The notes: generated by a model not told the origin, from the sequence alone. A stretch of DNA of 39,892 nucleotides from Rubrivivax sp. SCN 70-15 (GCA_001725505.1 MEGM01000009.1:1-39892), one strand, 5' to 3'; shown: positions 28,528-39,653, counted from the stretch's first letter. Numbers and translations: made by a program.

Positions 28528-29346
28528 CTATTCCGGTTGCACAGGCAGCCCGCGCTTGTGGCGGCTGGCGAGGTAGAGCCGTTCAATGATGGACACCGTG
28601 CTTTCGGACACGGGCCGGCCTTCCAGGAATGCGTCAATCTCGGCGTAGCTGACGCCGAACGCCGACTCGTCGGGAAGCTGGGGACGCAGAGTCTCCAGAT
28701 CGGCGGTTGGAACTTTGCTGACGAGCTCGGCCGGTGCACCTAGGTGCGACGCGAGCTCGCGAACGCGCCCTTTCGTCAATCCCGAGAGTGGCGCCAGGTC
28801 ACACGCGCCGTCCCCGAACTTGGTGAAGAAACCCATGAGGGCTTCGGCCGCATGGTCGGTGCCGACGACCAGGCCGCGCCGTGCCCCCGCGACCGCGTAC
28901 TGCGCGATCATCCGTTGTCGCGCCTTGATGTTGCCGAGGACGAAATCTTCCTGCGAAGCATGCTCGAACGCGTGTCCCGACGCCTTCAGGCTCGCCAGCA
29001 TGGCATCGGTCGCCGGCTGGATGTTCACGGCAAGGACCTCGTCAGGCTCGATGAACGCCAAGGCCCGCTGCGCATCCTGCTCGTCGGCTTGCAATCCATA
29101 GGGCAGGCGCATCGCGACGAACCTGGCGGATGCTCCTTGGGAGCGAGCTTTTGCGACGGCGAGCTGGCATAGGCGGCCCGCCACCGTCGAATCGACTCCT
29201 CCGCTGATGCCGAGGACGAAGCAAGCCAGCTGGGACCGGATGAGGTACGTGAGAAGAAAGTCGATGCGGCGCTCGGCCTCCGCTTTGACGTCGAAATGGG
29301 ATCTCACGCCAAGTTCGCGTGCAATGGCGGTCCGGTCGAGTTGCAT
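28528..29346 (-). CDS. nadE: NH3-dependent NAD+ synthetase
   Basis: LGISGGVDSTVAGRL P-loop; KARQRMIAQYAVAGARRGLVVGTDHAAEALMGFFTKFGDGACDLAPLSGLTKGRV. Confidence 0.93.
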   Translation of the reverse strand: MQLDRTAIARELGVRSHFDVKAEAERRIDFLLTYLIRSQLACFVLGISGGVDSTVAGRLCQLAVAKARSQGASARFVAMRLPYGLQADEQDAQRALAFIEPDEVLAVNIQPATDAMLASLKASGHAFEHASQEDFVLGNIKARQRMIAQYAVAGARRGLVVGTDHAAEALMGFFTKFGDGACDLAPLSGLTKGRVRELASHLGAPAELVSKVPTADLETLRPQLPDESAFGVSYAEIDAFLEGRPVSESTVSIIERLYLASRHKRGLPVQPE

Positions 29347-29524
29347 GGGTACTCCTGAGTGAAATTTGATGAAGAATCGCACTGGCGCTTCAACCGGGGC
29401 CAAAGCGGCTTAGCTTTCTGTTTTGGATTGATTGGGACTGTTGTCGTCGCGGCATTGGGGCCCAAAGTGACCCCCACGATAGCCGCCATCTTCATGGAAA
29501 TGCCGAGCCTGAGTTGAGCAGCGC

Positions 29525-29555
29525 TTGACATTGGAGTCGCTGCAGGGTTTCTAAT
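29525..29555 (+). promoter_or_regulatory. MerR-type promoter of the DUF3703-TlpA-ferredoxin unit
   Basis: TTGACA-TTGGAGTCGCTGCAGGGTT-TCTAAT, 19-bp spacer; dyad ACATTGGA-GTCGC-TGCAGGGT. Confidence 0.75.
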
Positions 29556-29589
29556 CTGTGATCGTACCCCGCACGAAAGAGGCAGAAGC

Positions 29590-29991
29590 ATGCATCAACA
29601 AGCAATCGTTCCTGACGACAGCGAAACGTACGCATACCTCATCCGCCAGTTCGGGCGCAGCACAGACCAAAGTCCCGAGCAGCGCTGGCCATGGCTGATG
29701 GCAGCACACATCATGGGACAGCAGCGCCTGGGCCTGCATCTGCACAGTCACCTGATGATGCTTCGACTCGCTGCGGCTGAACGTGACTGGCCGGAGGCTG
29801 CCGGCCAAGTGTTGCGGCTCCTGCTGGTGCCCCTGGGAAATGGGACGGGCAGGCTCCCATTGGGCAACGTCGGAAGGGCCACGGTCAGTGCCTTTGAGCC
29901 CATGCCAGTGGCTATGCCATTGCGCCGGCTCATTGAAGAAGCCCGCGAAGCGGTCGGGGTGCCATCGTCGCCCCCAAGACCGGCAGACTGA
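29590..29991 (+). CDS. DUF3703-like protein
   Basis: HIMGQQRLGLHLHSHLMMLRLAAAERDW...RLPLGNVGRATVSAFEPMPVAMPLRRLI. Confidence 0.7.
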   Translation: MHQQAIVPDDSETYAYLIRQFGRSTDQSPEQRWPWLMAAHIMGQQRLGLHLHSHLMMLRLAAAERDWPEAAGQVLRLLLVPLGNGTGRLPLGNVGRATVSAFEPMPVAMPLRRLIEEAREAVGVPSSPPRPAD

Positions 29992-29999
29992 GTTCAAAA

Positions 30000-30500
30000 A
30001 TGAAAATGAAAATATTCATCGCCACGATGGCCGCCTCTGCGGTACTGCTTGGCACCGCGCTGCTTTACAGCACAAGCTCCAGCAAGGCACCGGAAGCGAC
30101 GTTCGTTCTTCTCGATGGATCCTTGAGAACGGCCAATGACTTTCGCGGGAAGGTCACGTTGGTCAACTTCTGGGCCACGAGCTGCGCCACCTGCGTGGCA
30201 GAGATGCCGATGATTGTGCGGGCTCATGAGAAGTACCGTTCACGCGGCTACGAGACCCTTGCTGTCGCCATGAGCTACGACCCGCCGAGCTATGTCGTCA
30301 ATTTCGCCAGCACCCGCAAGCTGCCGTTCGCTGTTGCCCTGGACAACACCGGTGCTGCGGCAAAGGCCTGGGGGGACGTGAAGGTTACACCGACGACCTT
30401 CGTTGTGAACAAGCGCGGCAATATCGTCAAGCGGTACGTTGGCAAGCCGAACTTTGACGAACTTGACAAGCTGATCGAAGAATTGCTTGCCGAGACCTGA
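30000..30500 (+). CDS. TlpA-family redoxin with SCATC active site
   Basis: [43 protein letters not shown]. Confidence 0.88.
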   Translation: MKMKIFIATMAASAVLLGTALLYSTSSSKAPEATFVLLDGSLRTANDFRGKVTLVNFWATSCATCVAEMPMIVRAHEKYRSRGYETLAVAMSYDPPSYVVNFASTRKLPFAVALDNTGAAAKAWGDVKVTPTTFVVNKRGNIVKRYVGKPNFDELDKLIEELLAET

Positions 30501-30559
30501 GCGCGGTCCGACCCCATGATTCGCACCGAGGGCGGTGCAAAGTCGTTCATCCTGATCCT

Positions 30560-30907
30560 ATGACGCACGTGGTCACTGAAAACTGCATCCGATGCAAATA
30601 CACGGACTGCGTGGACGTGTGTCCTGTAGATTGCTTCCGCGAAGGCCCCAACATGCTGGTCATCGCGCCGGACGAATGTATCGACTGCGGCGTCTGCATT
30701 CCGGAGTGTCCGGCAGATGCGATCTTCGGTGAGGACGATGTGCCGCCGGGGCAGCATGATTTCATAAAACTGAACGCCGAACTCGCTCAAGCGCCCGGTT
30801 GGCGCCCCATCGTTCGCACGGTCCTTCCATTGCCGGATGCCGATATTTGGAATGGCAAAGCCAACAAGAGGGAAATGCTGGAGCGAAAGTGGCCTGCCGG
30901 CGGCTGA
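30560..30907 (+). CDS. fdxA: 7Fe ferredoxin (FdxA-like)
   Basis: [18 protein letters not shown] and [16 protein letters not shown]. Confidence 0.92.
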   Translation: MTHVVTENCIRCKYTDCVDVCPVDCFREGPNMLVIAPDECIDCGVCIPECPADAIFGEDDVPPGQHDFIKLNAELAQAPGWRPIVRTVLPLPDADIWNGKANKREMLERKWPAGG

Positions 30908-31054
30908 CGGTGCTGCTGACATACGACGGCGGTACATCGCTTATCGCCACTGCCAGCCTCTCCAAACCGCAATGCCTACAATGGCGAGCTTCAAAAAGAG
31001 GAATTGCTCCGAGCCAGTCTTCGTTCTGGCATTCAAGAATACTTAAGGGCATCA

Positions 31055-31306
31055 ATGCAAACAACTGTGCCTACGGGTCAACGAGTCAAGGCGCTCGCAG
31101 CCCAAGCTACGGAGTTCAAGCAACATAGCGATAACTGCTCGGGACAGAGCGAAACCTGGAGCGAGCTAAATCTGGACAAGTTTGCTCAGATGGTTGTTGA
31201 AGAATGCGTCAGCGCAATTGAGCAGCACTGCTTAGGAGTTGATCAGAATTCGATCAACGTCAATTCGTTAAAGATCGCCTTACGTGCTCATTTTGGAGCT
31301 CAATAG
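31055..31306 (+). CDS. Small hypothetical protein
   Basis: MQTTVPTGQRVKALAAQ...LDKFAQMVVEECVSAIEQHC...LKIALRAHFGAQ; helical and protein-like, but no clear RBS. Confidence 0.4.
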   Translation: MQTTVPTGQRVKALAAQATEFKQHSDNCSGQSETWSELNLDKFAQMVVEECVSAIEQHCLGVDQNSINVNSLKIALRAHFGAQ

Positions 31307-31499
31307 CCATAGTCTGTGGCGACGAAGTTGGCGACCTGCGAACGTGACACCCGAAGAAGGTGACCTTTCGCCGGCGCAAAAGTCCCATGGCTCGTCTTCT
31401 TTGCTTTGAGTGCTGGCAAGCATGCTTCACAAAACTCTGCATGCCACTTGCATCCGCCAAAGGCCCATGTCGATATTGGCCGCGTTCGCGAGCGGGATG

Positions 31500-33671
31500 T
31501 CAGAGCGACGCGACGGCTGAGCGCACCTCATCCACGCTCAAAATCTCGGACAGCACTACCGGCGGCCTGCCGTTTTGATAAAGCACATACAGCGGCACGC
31601 CATTCCGGCCCAACTGGCCAAGGGCGGCGGTGATGGCCGGGTCGCGCCGTGTCCAATCGGCCCGCACCAACGCGACGTTCTTGGCTGACAGGTCAGCCAT
31701 CACCGCTGGGTTGGCCAACGTGGTCTTCTTGTTGTACTGGCAAGTGACGCACCAGGCCGCGGTGAAGTCGACAAACACAGGGCGACCGGTTGCCAGGATT
31801 TGCTCAACGCGTCCCGGCTCCCAGGCTTGCCAGGAACCTTCGCTGGCAGCAGCCGTGGCCGGCCGGGCATCGACTGCTGTGATGTTCTGACCCGCGTGCC
31901 ACATCAGCAGCGCGAGCACGACGAATGAAATGCCACCCACGATGCGCCGCGAACGCCCGATCAGCGTGAGGGACCAGATCACCATGCTCATGGCGACCAG
32001 CAGCACCAACAGCGAAGCTGCCCCATCGATTCCGCTTTGTTGGCCCAGTACCCACAGCAGCCAGGTCACTGTTGCGAACATCGGAAAGGCCATGAACTGG
32101 CGCAGTGTCGCCATCCATGGGCCTGGCCTAGGCAGTAACTTGGCCACGGCGGGAATCCAGCCGGCGGCAAGGTAGGGCAAGGCCATGCCGAAGCCGAGGG
32201 CGGCGAACACGAGCAAGGCCTGCGGCGTCGGCAGCGTGACAGCTAGGCCGAGAGAAGCACCCATGAATGGCGCGGTACACGGCGATGCGATCGCCACGGC
32301 CAGCACTCCCGACAAGAATGAGTTGACCACTGGATGCCTGCTCTCCAGGGTTGCCAGCTTGTTCGGCAGGAAGGCGCCGAACTCGAATACTCCGGCGAGA
32401 TTAAGTCCGATCACCGTGAATAGCGCCGCCAGCGTGGCGACCACGAGCGGGGTCTGCAGCTGAAAGCCCCACCCAAGCTGCTGGCCCGCCGCGCGCAGGC
32501 CGACCAGGAGGGCGCCGAGCAACACGAACGACACGACCACGCCAGCCGAAAACGCCAGCCCGCTGACGCGATGGCCGCGCCTATCGTCGGCATGGCGCGC
32601 GAAGCTCATCACCTTGATCGCCAGCACGGGGAAAACACAGGGCATGAGGTTGAGAATCAGGCCGCCCAGCAGAGCACCCAGGAGCGCTGCCGCGAAGGTA
32701 AGAGACATAGCAGATGCTGGCTGGCTCAGGCTGTTGCGCCGCAACGCCTCCTCCAGCGCGGGGGACACGCCGGGTGCGGCGGCCACCTGCGGCCATTGGC
32801 CTATGACTTGGGCCTCCGTGCGCCAACCCTTGTCTCCCAGGGTCAGCACCAAAGGCATCAGCGCCGGGCTCTCGCTGCGCTGGGCTGACAAGGGCACAAC
32901 GGCGTTCCAGACCTTGCCGTCCCAGGATTGCGTGACCGGCGCCGCAGTCTCGATCACCTCCTTCGTCTCCGGGAAGAATCCAAGCACCTTGCCCTGCGCC
33001 TCAGCCGGCAAACCGGGCACGCTGACCTTGAGCATTTTGCCGTCGATCCGAACCGTCCCGGCGCCGGGGAGCGGGCGGGGTTGTGCCTGGAAGCTGGCAT
33101 TGAAGACATTCGCGTACAGGGCTGTGGCACTGCGCGCGGGAATCTTGAGTGCGAATTCGCCCTCTTCGGGGACGCACTCCTGCCGGCATATCAGCCACTG
33201 CGCCTTCAGCTTGATTTCCAAGTCACCGCCCAGGAGCGAAGGCTTGAACTGCGGCGTGACGGTGAGTGGCACGGGCAAAAGTACCGTGCCGCTGTAGCCG
33301 TAGTTAGCCAGATTTCCGATCGGGTACTTCTTCGGTATCGGCCAGGCAATCTCGCCAGCCTCCACGCCCGGCGGTAGCGTCCACGTCAACTGGGTGGGGA
33401 GGCCGGAGTCGCCGGAGTTCTTCCAGTATGTGTGCCACTCGGGCTGGTGGGCCAGTTGCAGTCCGACCCACAACGCCTTGCCGGGCTCGACGCCTTCGGG
33501 CGCATGGGCCAGCAACTCGGCCCGCGCGCGCTCGGTCGTGACCACGCTTTTGAGCGGTTGCGCTTCAACCCGCAGAGCGAATGCACTGCCGAAGATCAGG
33601 AGGACGGCACAGGCCAGTCGCGCGACGGCCAAGGGCGCACTTTGGGCAACGGATTCAATGTTTGCGATCAT
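31500..33671 (-). CDS. DsbD/ScsB-family thiol:disulfide interchange protein
   Basis: LMPCVFPVLAIKV, ASPCTAPFMGASLG TM domain; C-terminal DFTAAWCVTCQYNKKTTL thioredoxin domain. Confidence 0.92.
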   Translation of the reverse strand: MIANIESVAQSAPLAVARLACAVLLIFGSAFALRVEAQPLKSVVTTERARAELLAHAPEGVEPGKALWVGLQLAHQPEWHTYWKNSGDSGLPTQLTWTLPPGVEAGEIAWPIPKKYPIGNLANYGYSGTVLLPVPLTVTPQFKPSLLGGDLEIKLKAQWLICRQECVPEEGEFALKIPARSATALYANVFNASFQAQPRPLPGAGTVRIDGKMLKVSVPGLPAEAQGKVLGFFPETKEVIETAAPVTQSWDGKVWNAVVPLSAQRSESPALMPLVLTLGDKGWRTEAQVIGQWPQVAAAPGVSPALEEALRRNSLSQPASAMSLTFAAALLGALLGGLILNLMPCVFPVLAIKVMSFARHADDRRGHRVSGLAFSAGVVVSFVLLGALLVGLRAAGQQLGWGFQLQTPLVVATLAALFTVIGLNLAGVFEFGAFLPNKLATLESRHPVVNSFLSGVLAVAIASPCTAPFMGASLGLAVTLPTPQALLVFAALGFGMALPYLAAGWIPAVAKLLPRPGPWMATLRQFMAFPMFATVTWLLWVLGQQSGIDGAASLLVLLVAMSMVIWSLTLIGRSRRIVGGISFVVLALLMWHAGQNITAVDARPATAAASEGSWQAWEPGRVEQILATGRPVFVDFTAAWCVTCQYNKKTTLANPAVMADLSAKNVALVRADWTRRDPAITAALGQLGRNGVPLYVLYQNGRPPVVLSEILSVDEVRSAVASL

Positions 33672-33719
33672 GGATTTCTCTCGGGAGCCGGTCGGCAGCG
33701 TCAAAGTTTCCCATCTCAC

Positions 33720-34376
33720 TCACTGCGGGTAGGCCGCTTTGAGCTCCCGATTGACCAGGGCTTTGAGCTGTTCATCGCCAAAATCCTTCAACGGCTTTCC
33801 GTTGACGAAAAATCCTGGCGTGCGGGTGACATTCAGGATCTTGGCATCGGCCATGTCCTGTTCGATGTTGGCAAGGACCTCAGCCGAGCCGGCGTCCTCG
33901 CGGGCTTTCCTGAGGTTCAGTCCGGTGCCGTCCACGATGGACCAAATCAGATCGGGCCGGGGGTCGTGGTCAGCGCCCCAGGTCCGTTGTGCGTTCAGCA
34001 AGGCGCGGTTCACCGGCCAGAAAAGACCTTGAAGCCGGGCCGCCTCGAGCACTTTGACAGCCGTGTCGGCGCCGGCATGGAACGGCGTGTACCGCACGAC
34101 CAGTTGAACCTTGCCGGGGTTGCTGTCCACGATATCTTTCACCAGAGGATAGAAAGCCCTGCAAGTCTCGCAGGCCGGATCAAAGAACTCGACGATCCGG
34201 ACCTTGGCCTGTGCCGAGCCATACGTCGGTGAATGCGGGCGATTGAACACCGAGTCACTTTGGCGGGCGAGTTCGCCAAGCCGTTCGTCCTCCATCCGGT
34301 CGTACAGGTACACGCCCAAGCCGAACAGCAGGATCACGGCCATGGCCGAAATCAGAAGAATTCGCTGCCGGTTCAT
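33720..34376 (-). CDS. DsbA-like thioredoxin-fold protein (CETC)
   Basis: N-terminal TM; VRIVEFFDPACETCRAFYP; RTPGFFVNGKPL. Confidence 0.88.
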   Translation of the reverse strand: MNRQRILLISAMAVILLFGLGVYLYDRMEDERLGELARQSDSVFNRPHSPTYGSAQAKVRIVEFFDPACETCRAFYPLVKDIVDSNPGKVQLVVRYTPFHAGADTAVKVLEAARLQGLFWPVNRALLNAQRTWGADHDPRPDLIWSIVDGTGLNLRKAREDAGSAEVLANIEQDMADAKILNVTRTPGFFVNGKPLKDFGDEQLKALVNRELKAAYPQ

Positions 34377-34978
34377 TGGGACCCACCTTTCCTGGTCGCC
34401 AGTAGCAACAAAATAATGATGATGCTGAAGGAAGCCAGCGAGAGCATTGGGATGGTGACCAGGCCGCCCAATTCCAGGCTGACCTCGGCGCAGGACGGGC
34501 CCTTACCGCACGGCTGCAGGCCTTTTGGGATGTAGCCCGAGTACAGCAGCCAGTGGTAGAACGCCGCAAGCCATCCCGCGCCCGCCAGCGGCATGGCGTA
34601 TTTGATGCCTCCTGAATCTTGCGAGTAGAGCCCGATGGCGAGGATTGGCACCAGAGGGAACATTGCGATGCGCTGATACCAGCACAGCACGCACGGCTCC
34701 AGCTTCATGATTTCGCTGAAGAACAGGCTGCCGAGGGTCGCGACGAACGCAACCAAGAAAGCCATCAGCAAGAGGGACCACTGCGGCGATGGAATGTTGG
34801 TGCGGCGAGGAGGGGGGTCTGAAAGACTAATTGGCATGGGGGGATTGCATAGGCTTGATTCAAGCCGTGGAGGGAAAGGCCTTGCCAGCAAATACGCTAT
34901 GGCTCCGAGCGTCACAGCGCCCAACAACAGAACGGAGATCAGGCTGATAAAAATGGCTGTTTCGTTGTGAGCGCCCAT
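34373..34978 (-). CDS. Disulfide bond formation protein DsbB
   Basis: MKLEPCVLCWYQRIAMFPL, GLQPCGKGPSCAEV; start uncertain (34978 or 34837, because ATG 34978 overlaps the -10 box). Confidence 0.85.
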   Translation of the reverse strand: MGAHNETAIFISLISVLLLGAVTLGAIAYLLARPFPPRLESSLCNPPMPISLSDPPPRRTNIPSPQWSLLLMAFLVAFVATLGSLFFSEIMKLEPCVLCWYQRIAMFPLVPILAIGLYSQDSGGIKYAMPLAGAGWLAAFYHWLLYSGYIPKGLQPCGKGPSCAEVSLELGGLVTIPMLSLASFSIIIILLLLATRKGGSQ

Positions 34979-35007
34979 TTGACACATTAAAGTCGGTTCA
35001 GGGTCAA
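34977..35007 (-). promoter_or_regulatory. MerR-type promoter of dsbB-dsbA-like-dsbD operon
   Basis: TTGACC-CTGAACCGACTTTAATGTG-TCAAAT, 19-bp spacer; dyad ACCCTGAA-CCGAC-TTTAATGT. Confidence 0.75.
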
Positions 35008-35092
35008 GCGCCGCCCGCATCAATTGTGCTCTACAGCGATGCGTTAGAGCGCTCGCAGGCGTCGCCCAAAGTAAGTGGCGAGTTGGCGCGCT

Positions 35093-35515
35093 TTAGCCTG
35101 GCACCCCAGCAGGAACGTGGAGCGCTGCGATCAGCGGACAACGAACCTTGCCTTTCGCTTTTTCGCACTGGCCGATCAAGTTGTTCAACACGCGCTCGAT
35201 CCGTTGCAGATCGATCAGCTTCGCGCGGACGTCTACCAGCTTCTCCTGCGCTTTCATCCGGGCCTTGGCGCAACTCGAACCATCCTCGAGTGCGAGGAGC
35301 TCGGCGATCTCGTCAAGGCTGAAGCCCAGCCGTTGCGCGGACTTGATGAAGGCGACGCGAGCCAGATCACTTCCGGCATACCGTCTGATGCCGCCCACGG
35401 GGCGATCGGGCTCGGGCACCAAACCCTTGCGCTGGTAGAAGCGGATGGTTTCAACGTTGACCGAGGCGGCATTGGCCAAGGCGCCAATGGTGAGGAAATC
35501 GGCCGGGCTGGACAT
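35093..35515 (-). CDS. merR: Mercuric resistance regulator MerR (resident copy)
   Basis: [39 protein letters not shown]...[15 protein letters not shown]. Confidence 0.93.
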   Translation of the reverse strand: MSSPADFLTIGALANAASVNVETIRFYQRKGLVPEPDRPVGGIRRYAGSDLARVAFIKSAQRLGFSLDEIAELLALEDGSSCAKARMKAQEKLVDVRAKLIDLQRIERVLNNLIGQCEKAKGKVRCPLIAALHVPAGVPG

Positions 35516-35518
35516 GAC

Positions 35519-35549
35519 TTGACTCCGTACTTTGGTACGGAGGTAAGCT
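35519..35549 (+). promoter_or_regulatory. mer operator/promoter (resident copy)
   Basis: TTGACT-CCGTACTTTGGTACGGAGG-TAAGCT, 19-bp spacer. Confidence 0.92.
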
Positions 35550-35555
35550 TAGTCC

Positions 35556-35882
35556 ATGAACAAGGAGCTTGTCACTCGCATGCCCCGGTCCGGGGGCCGG
35601 GCACTCATTGCCGGCGGGCTCGCCGCTTTGTTGGCTTCGGCGTGCTGTCTGGGTCCTCTGGTGCTGGTGCTAGTAGGGATCTCGGGCGCGTGGATCAGCA
35701 ACCTTGCAGGACTCGCGCCCTATCAGCCGATCTTCGTGGCCGCTTCAGTGGCGGCACTGTTCTATGCCTGGCGGCAGATCTGGCGCCCTGTCGCGTGCGC
35801 GCCGGACCAGGTCTGCGCCGTCCCGCGCGTCAATCTGGCCTACAAGCTCCTCTTTGCCCTTGCTGATCTGGTTGACCGTCAA
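35556..35882 (+). pseudogene. merT: 3'-truncated merT (resident copy)
   Basis: LIAGGLAALLASACCLGPLVLVLVGISGAWISNLAGLAPYQPIFVAASVAALFYAWRQIW...VNLAYKLLF, then MerT similarity is lost and the transposon begins. Confidence 0.9.
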
Positions 35883-35958
35883 GGGGGCAGCTCACGAAAC
35901 GGAAAAAATCGTACGCTAAGCCTTGTCGTGCCAATCTAGCACGATGATTGACATGCCG

Positions 35959-35983
35959 AGGAGGTGTTCATTGAACACCTCCT
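35959..35983. terminator. Near-perfect hairpin at the merA-side end of the element
   Basis: AGGAGGTGTTCA-T-TGAACACCTCCT followed by TTTTCTT on the + strand. Confidence 0.6.
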
Positions 35984-35988
35984 TTTCT

Positions 35989-37686
<1,698 letters not shown>

Positions 37687-37745
37687 TTACCGTTTGTGGC
37701 ACCAGACAATGGCGTCAGATGTACTGCGGTGCCGTTTGCAGTCGC

Positions 37746-38021
37746 TCACTGCTTGATGCTGGACGGATAGCCCGCGTCCTCGGTTGCCTTAGTCAGCTTC
37801 TGCACGCTGGTCTTGGCATTATCGAAGGTGACGACCGCTTCGCGTTTCTCGAAGGTCACGTCAACTTTACTGACGCCTTCGACCTTGGAAATCGCCCTCT
37901 CGACGGTGATCGGGCAGGTGGAGCAGGTCATGCCCGGTACGGATAGCGCGACGGTCTGGGTAGCGGCCCACACGGGTGCAACAGCGGCAACGAGGGCGAG
38001 GGAGGCAAACAGTTTTTTCAT
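37746..38021 (-). CDS. merP: Periplasmic mercuric-binding protein MerP
   Basis: Signal peptide; VPGMTCSTCPITVERAISKVEGVSKVDVTFEKREAVVTFDNAKTS. Confidence 0.97.
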   Translation of the reverse strand: MKKLFASLALVAAVAPVWAATQTVALSVPGMTCSTCPITVERAISKVEGVSKVDVTFEKREAVVTFDNAKTSVQKLTKATEDAGYPSSIKQ

Positions 38022-38036
38022 GGCGAACTCCTGTGA

Positions 38037-38387
38037 TCAATAGAAAAATGGCATGACGTAGGGAAATCCGAGCGCGACCAGCACCAGCGCAGCCACGACC
38101 CAGAAAATGAGCTTGTAAGTCGCTCGCACCTGGGGAATCGCGCACACATCCCCTGGTTTGCAGGCTTGCGCCGGGCGGTAGATGCGCCGCCAAGCGAAGA
38201 AAAGCGCCACCAGCGCCACGCCGATGAAGATGGGGCGATAGGGTTCTAGGATCGTCAGGTTGCCGATCCATGCTCCGCTGAACCCCAAGGCGATCAGAAC
38301 CAGCGGCCCCAGGCAGCAAGCCGAGGCAAGAATGGCGGCTAACCCGCCGGTGACGAGCGCCCCGCGCCCGTACTGTGGTTCCGACAT
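38037..38387 (-). CDS. merT: Mercuric transporter MerT
   Basis: GLAAILASACCLGPLVLIALGFSGAWIGNLTILEPYRPIFIGVALVALFFAWRRIYRPAQAC...FPYVMPFFY. Confidence 0.96.
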   Translation of the reverse strand: MSEPQYGRGALVTGGLAAILASACCLGPLVLIALGFSGAWIGNLTILEPYRPIFIGVALVALFFAWRRIYRPAQACKPGDVCAIPQVRATYKLIFWVVAALVLVALGFPYVMPFFY

Positions 38388-38423
38388 GCGTTTGTCCTTT
38401 TGAGTTTGGAATGGATAGCGTAA

Positions 38424-38454
38424 CCTTACTTCCGTAGTCATGTACGGAGTCAAG
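38424..38454 (-). promoter_or_regulatory. mer operator/promoter (element copy)
   Basis: TTGACT-CCGTACATGACTACGGAAG-TAAGGT, 19-bp spacer. Confidence 0.93.
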
Positions 38455-38458
38455 CGAT

Positions 38459-38884
38459 ATGCAAACTATTTTTGAGAATCTGACCATTGGCGTTTTCGCC
38501 AAGGCAGCCGGGGTCAACGTGGAGACCATCCGGTTCTATCAGCGCAAGGGCCTGCTACCGGAGCCGGACAAGCCTTACGGCAGCATTCGTCGCTATGGCG
38601 AGGCGGATGTGATGCGGGTGCGGTTTGTGAAATCGGCCCAGCGGTTGGGCTTTAGCCTGGATGAAATCGCCGAATTACTCAGATTGGACGACGGCGCCCA
38701 CTGTGAGCAAGCCAGTAGACTGGCGGAACACAAGCTTAAGGACGTACGCGAGAAGATGGCCGACTTGGCACGTATGGAGTCGGTGCTGTCCGAACTTGTG
38801 CGCGCCTGCCATCTGCGGCAGGGAAATGTTTCCTGCCCGTTGATTGCGTCGCTACAGGGGGGTGCAAGCCCGGCTATGCCTTAG
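38459..38884 (+). CDS. merR: Mercuric resistance regulator MerR (element copy)
   Basis: [39 protein letters not shown]...[13 protein letters not shown]; stop codon lies inside the terminal inverted repeat. Confidence 0.96.
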   Translation: MQTIFENLTIGVFAKAAGVNVETIRFYQRKGLLPEPDKPYGSIRRYGEADVMRVRFVKSAQRLGFSLDEIAELLRLDDGAHCEQASRLAEHKLKDVREKMADLARMESVLSELVRACHLRQGNVSCPLIASLQGGASPAMP

Positions 38885-38916
38885 CGTACGATTTTTCCGT
38901 TTCGTGAGCAGACCCC

Positions 38917-39084
38917 GTCAAGTTGCTACCGTCCGAAGTGCTGGTGCCATGCCGTCTTCTGGCCGATGAATGGATGCGGGCGGAAGGTGCCAAACCGCGA
39001 AGCCGATTCGGGGCCGTGCTGATCGTGCCTCTGTGGCTGGCCATGGGAGCGGCAATGTGGTTCTGGCTCAAGTCGCATCTGTAG
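38917..39084 (+). pseudogene. C-terminal fragment of an interrupted membrane-protein gene
   Basis: VKLLPSEVLVPCRLLADEWMRAEGAKPRSRFGAVLIVPLWLAMGAAMWFWLKSHL* continues in frame from LPLLIWLTVK left of the element when element and one GTCAA are removed. Confidence 0.6.
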
Positions 39085-39345
39085 GTTGTCTTTGATGGCG
39101 CATTGAACGGCCTGGGCGTGTCGGCGCAATGCGCCGCCGGGCTTTCCGGGCTACGCCCCGTGCCGCCTTTGTCGTCACGGCCATTCGGCTCCAGTCCCTC
39201 ACGCACCTACGCGCCTGCGGCGCTGCGCGCTTTGCTTGCCTCCAGGGGAAAGCCCTGCGGGCTATCCCCGCCGCGCTGCGCTTGGCGCCCCTTGAACACC
39301 GCCGAACCGGCTGCACCGGATCGGCCCGCCTTGCCCGGCCTGCGC

Positions 39346-39642
39346 CTACGGCTGGGCCGCTGCTGCTGCGAGCTGGCTTTCAGCCTCGCTCATCAATACC
39401 GCCGTGCTGCATTCGAGCGCGCCGGCGATCTTGAAGATGATCGCCAGCGTGGGCATGTGTTCGCCGCGCTCGACCTTGCCCATGTGCGAACGCTCGATGC
39501 CGGCCAGGTGTGCCAGCGATTCCTGCGCGATCCCTCGTTCCGTCCGTAGCGCGCGCACCGCCGCGCCGAAGGCTTGCGCCAGTTCGGCATCGAAGGTGGT
39601 GGCACCGGCCGGGCGGCCAGGTTGGACGGATCGCTTCTGCAT
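39346..39642 (-). CDS. XRE-family transcriptional regulator
   Basis: LRTERGIAQESLAHLAGIERSHMGKVERGEHMPTLAIIFKIAGAL HTH; start MQKRSVQ at 39642. Confidence 0.88.
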   Translation of the reverse strand: MQKRSVQPGRPAGATTFDAELAQAFGAAVRALRTERGIAQESLAHLAGIERSHMGKVERGEHMPTLAIIFKIAGALECSTAVLMSEAESQLAAAAAQP

Positions 39643-39653
39643 GGACAGAAGCG
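39632..39653. promoter_or_regulatory. Palindrome spanning the XRE start codon
   Basis: CGCTTCTG-CATGGA-CAGAAGCG. Confidence 0.7.
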
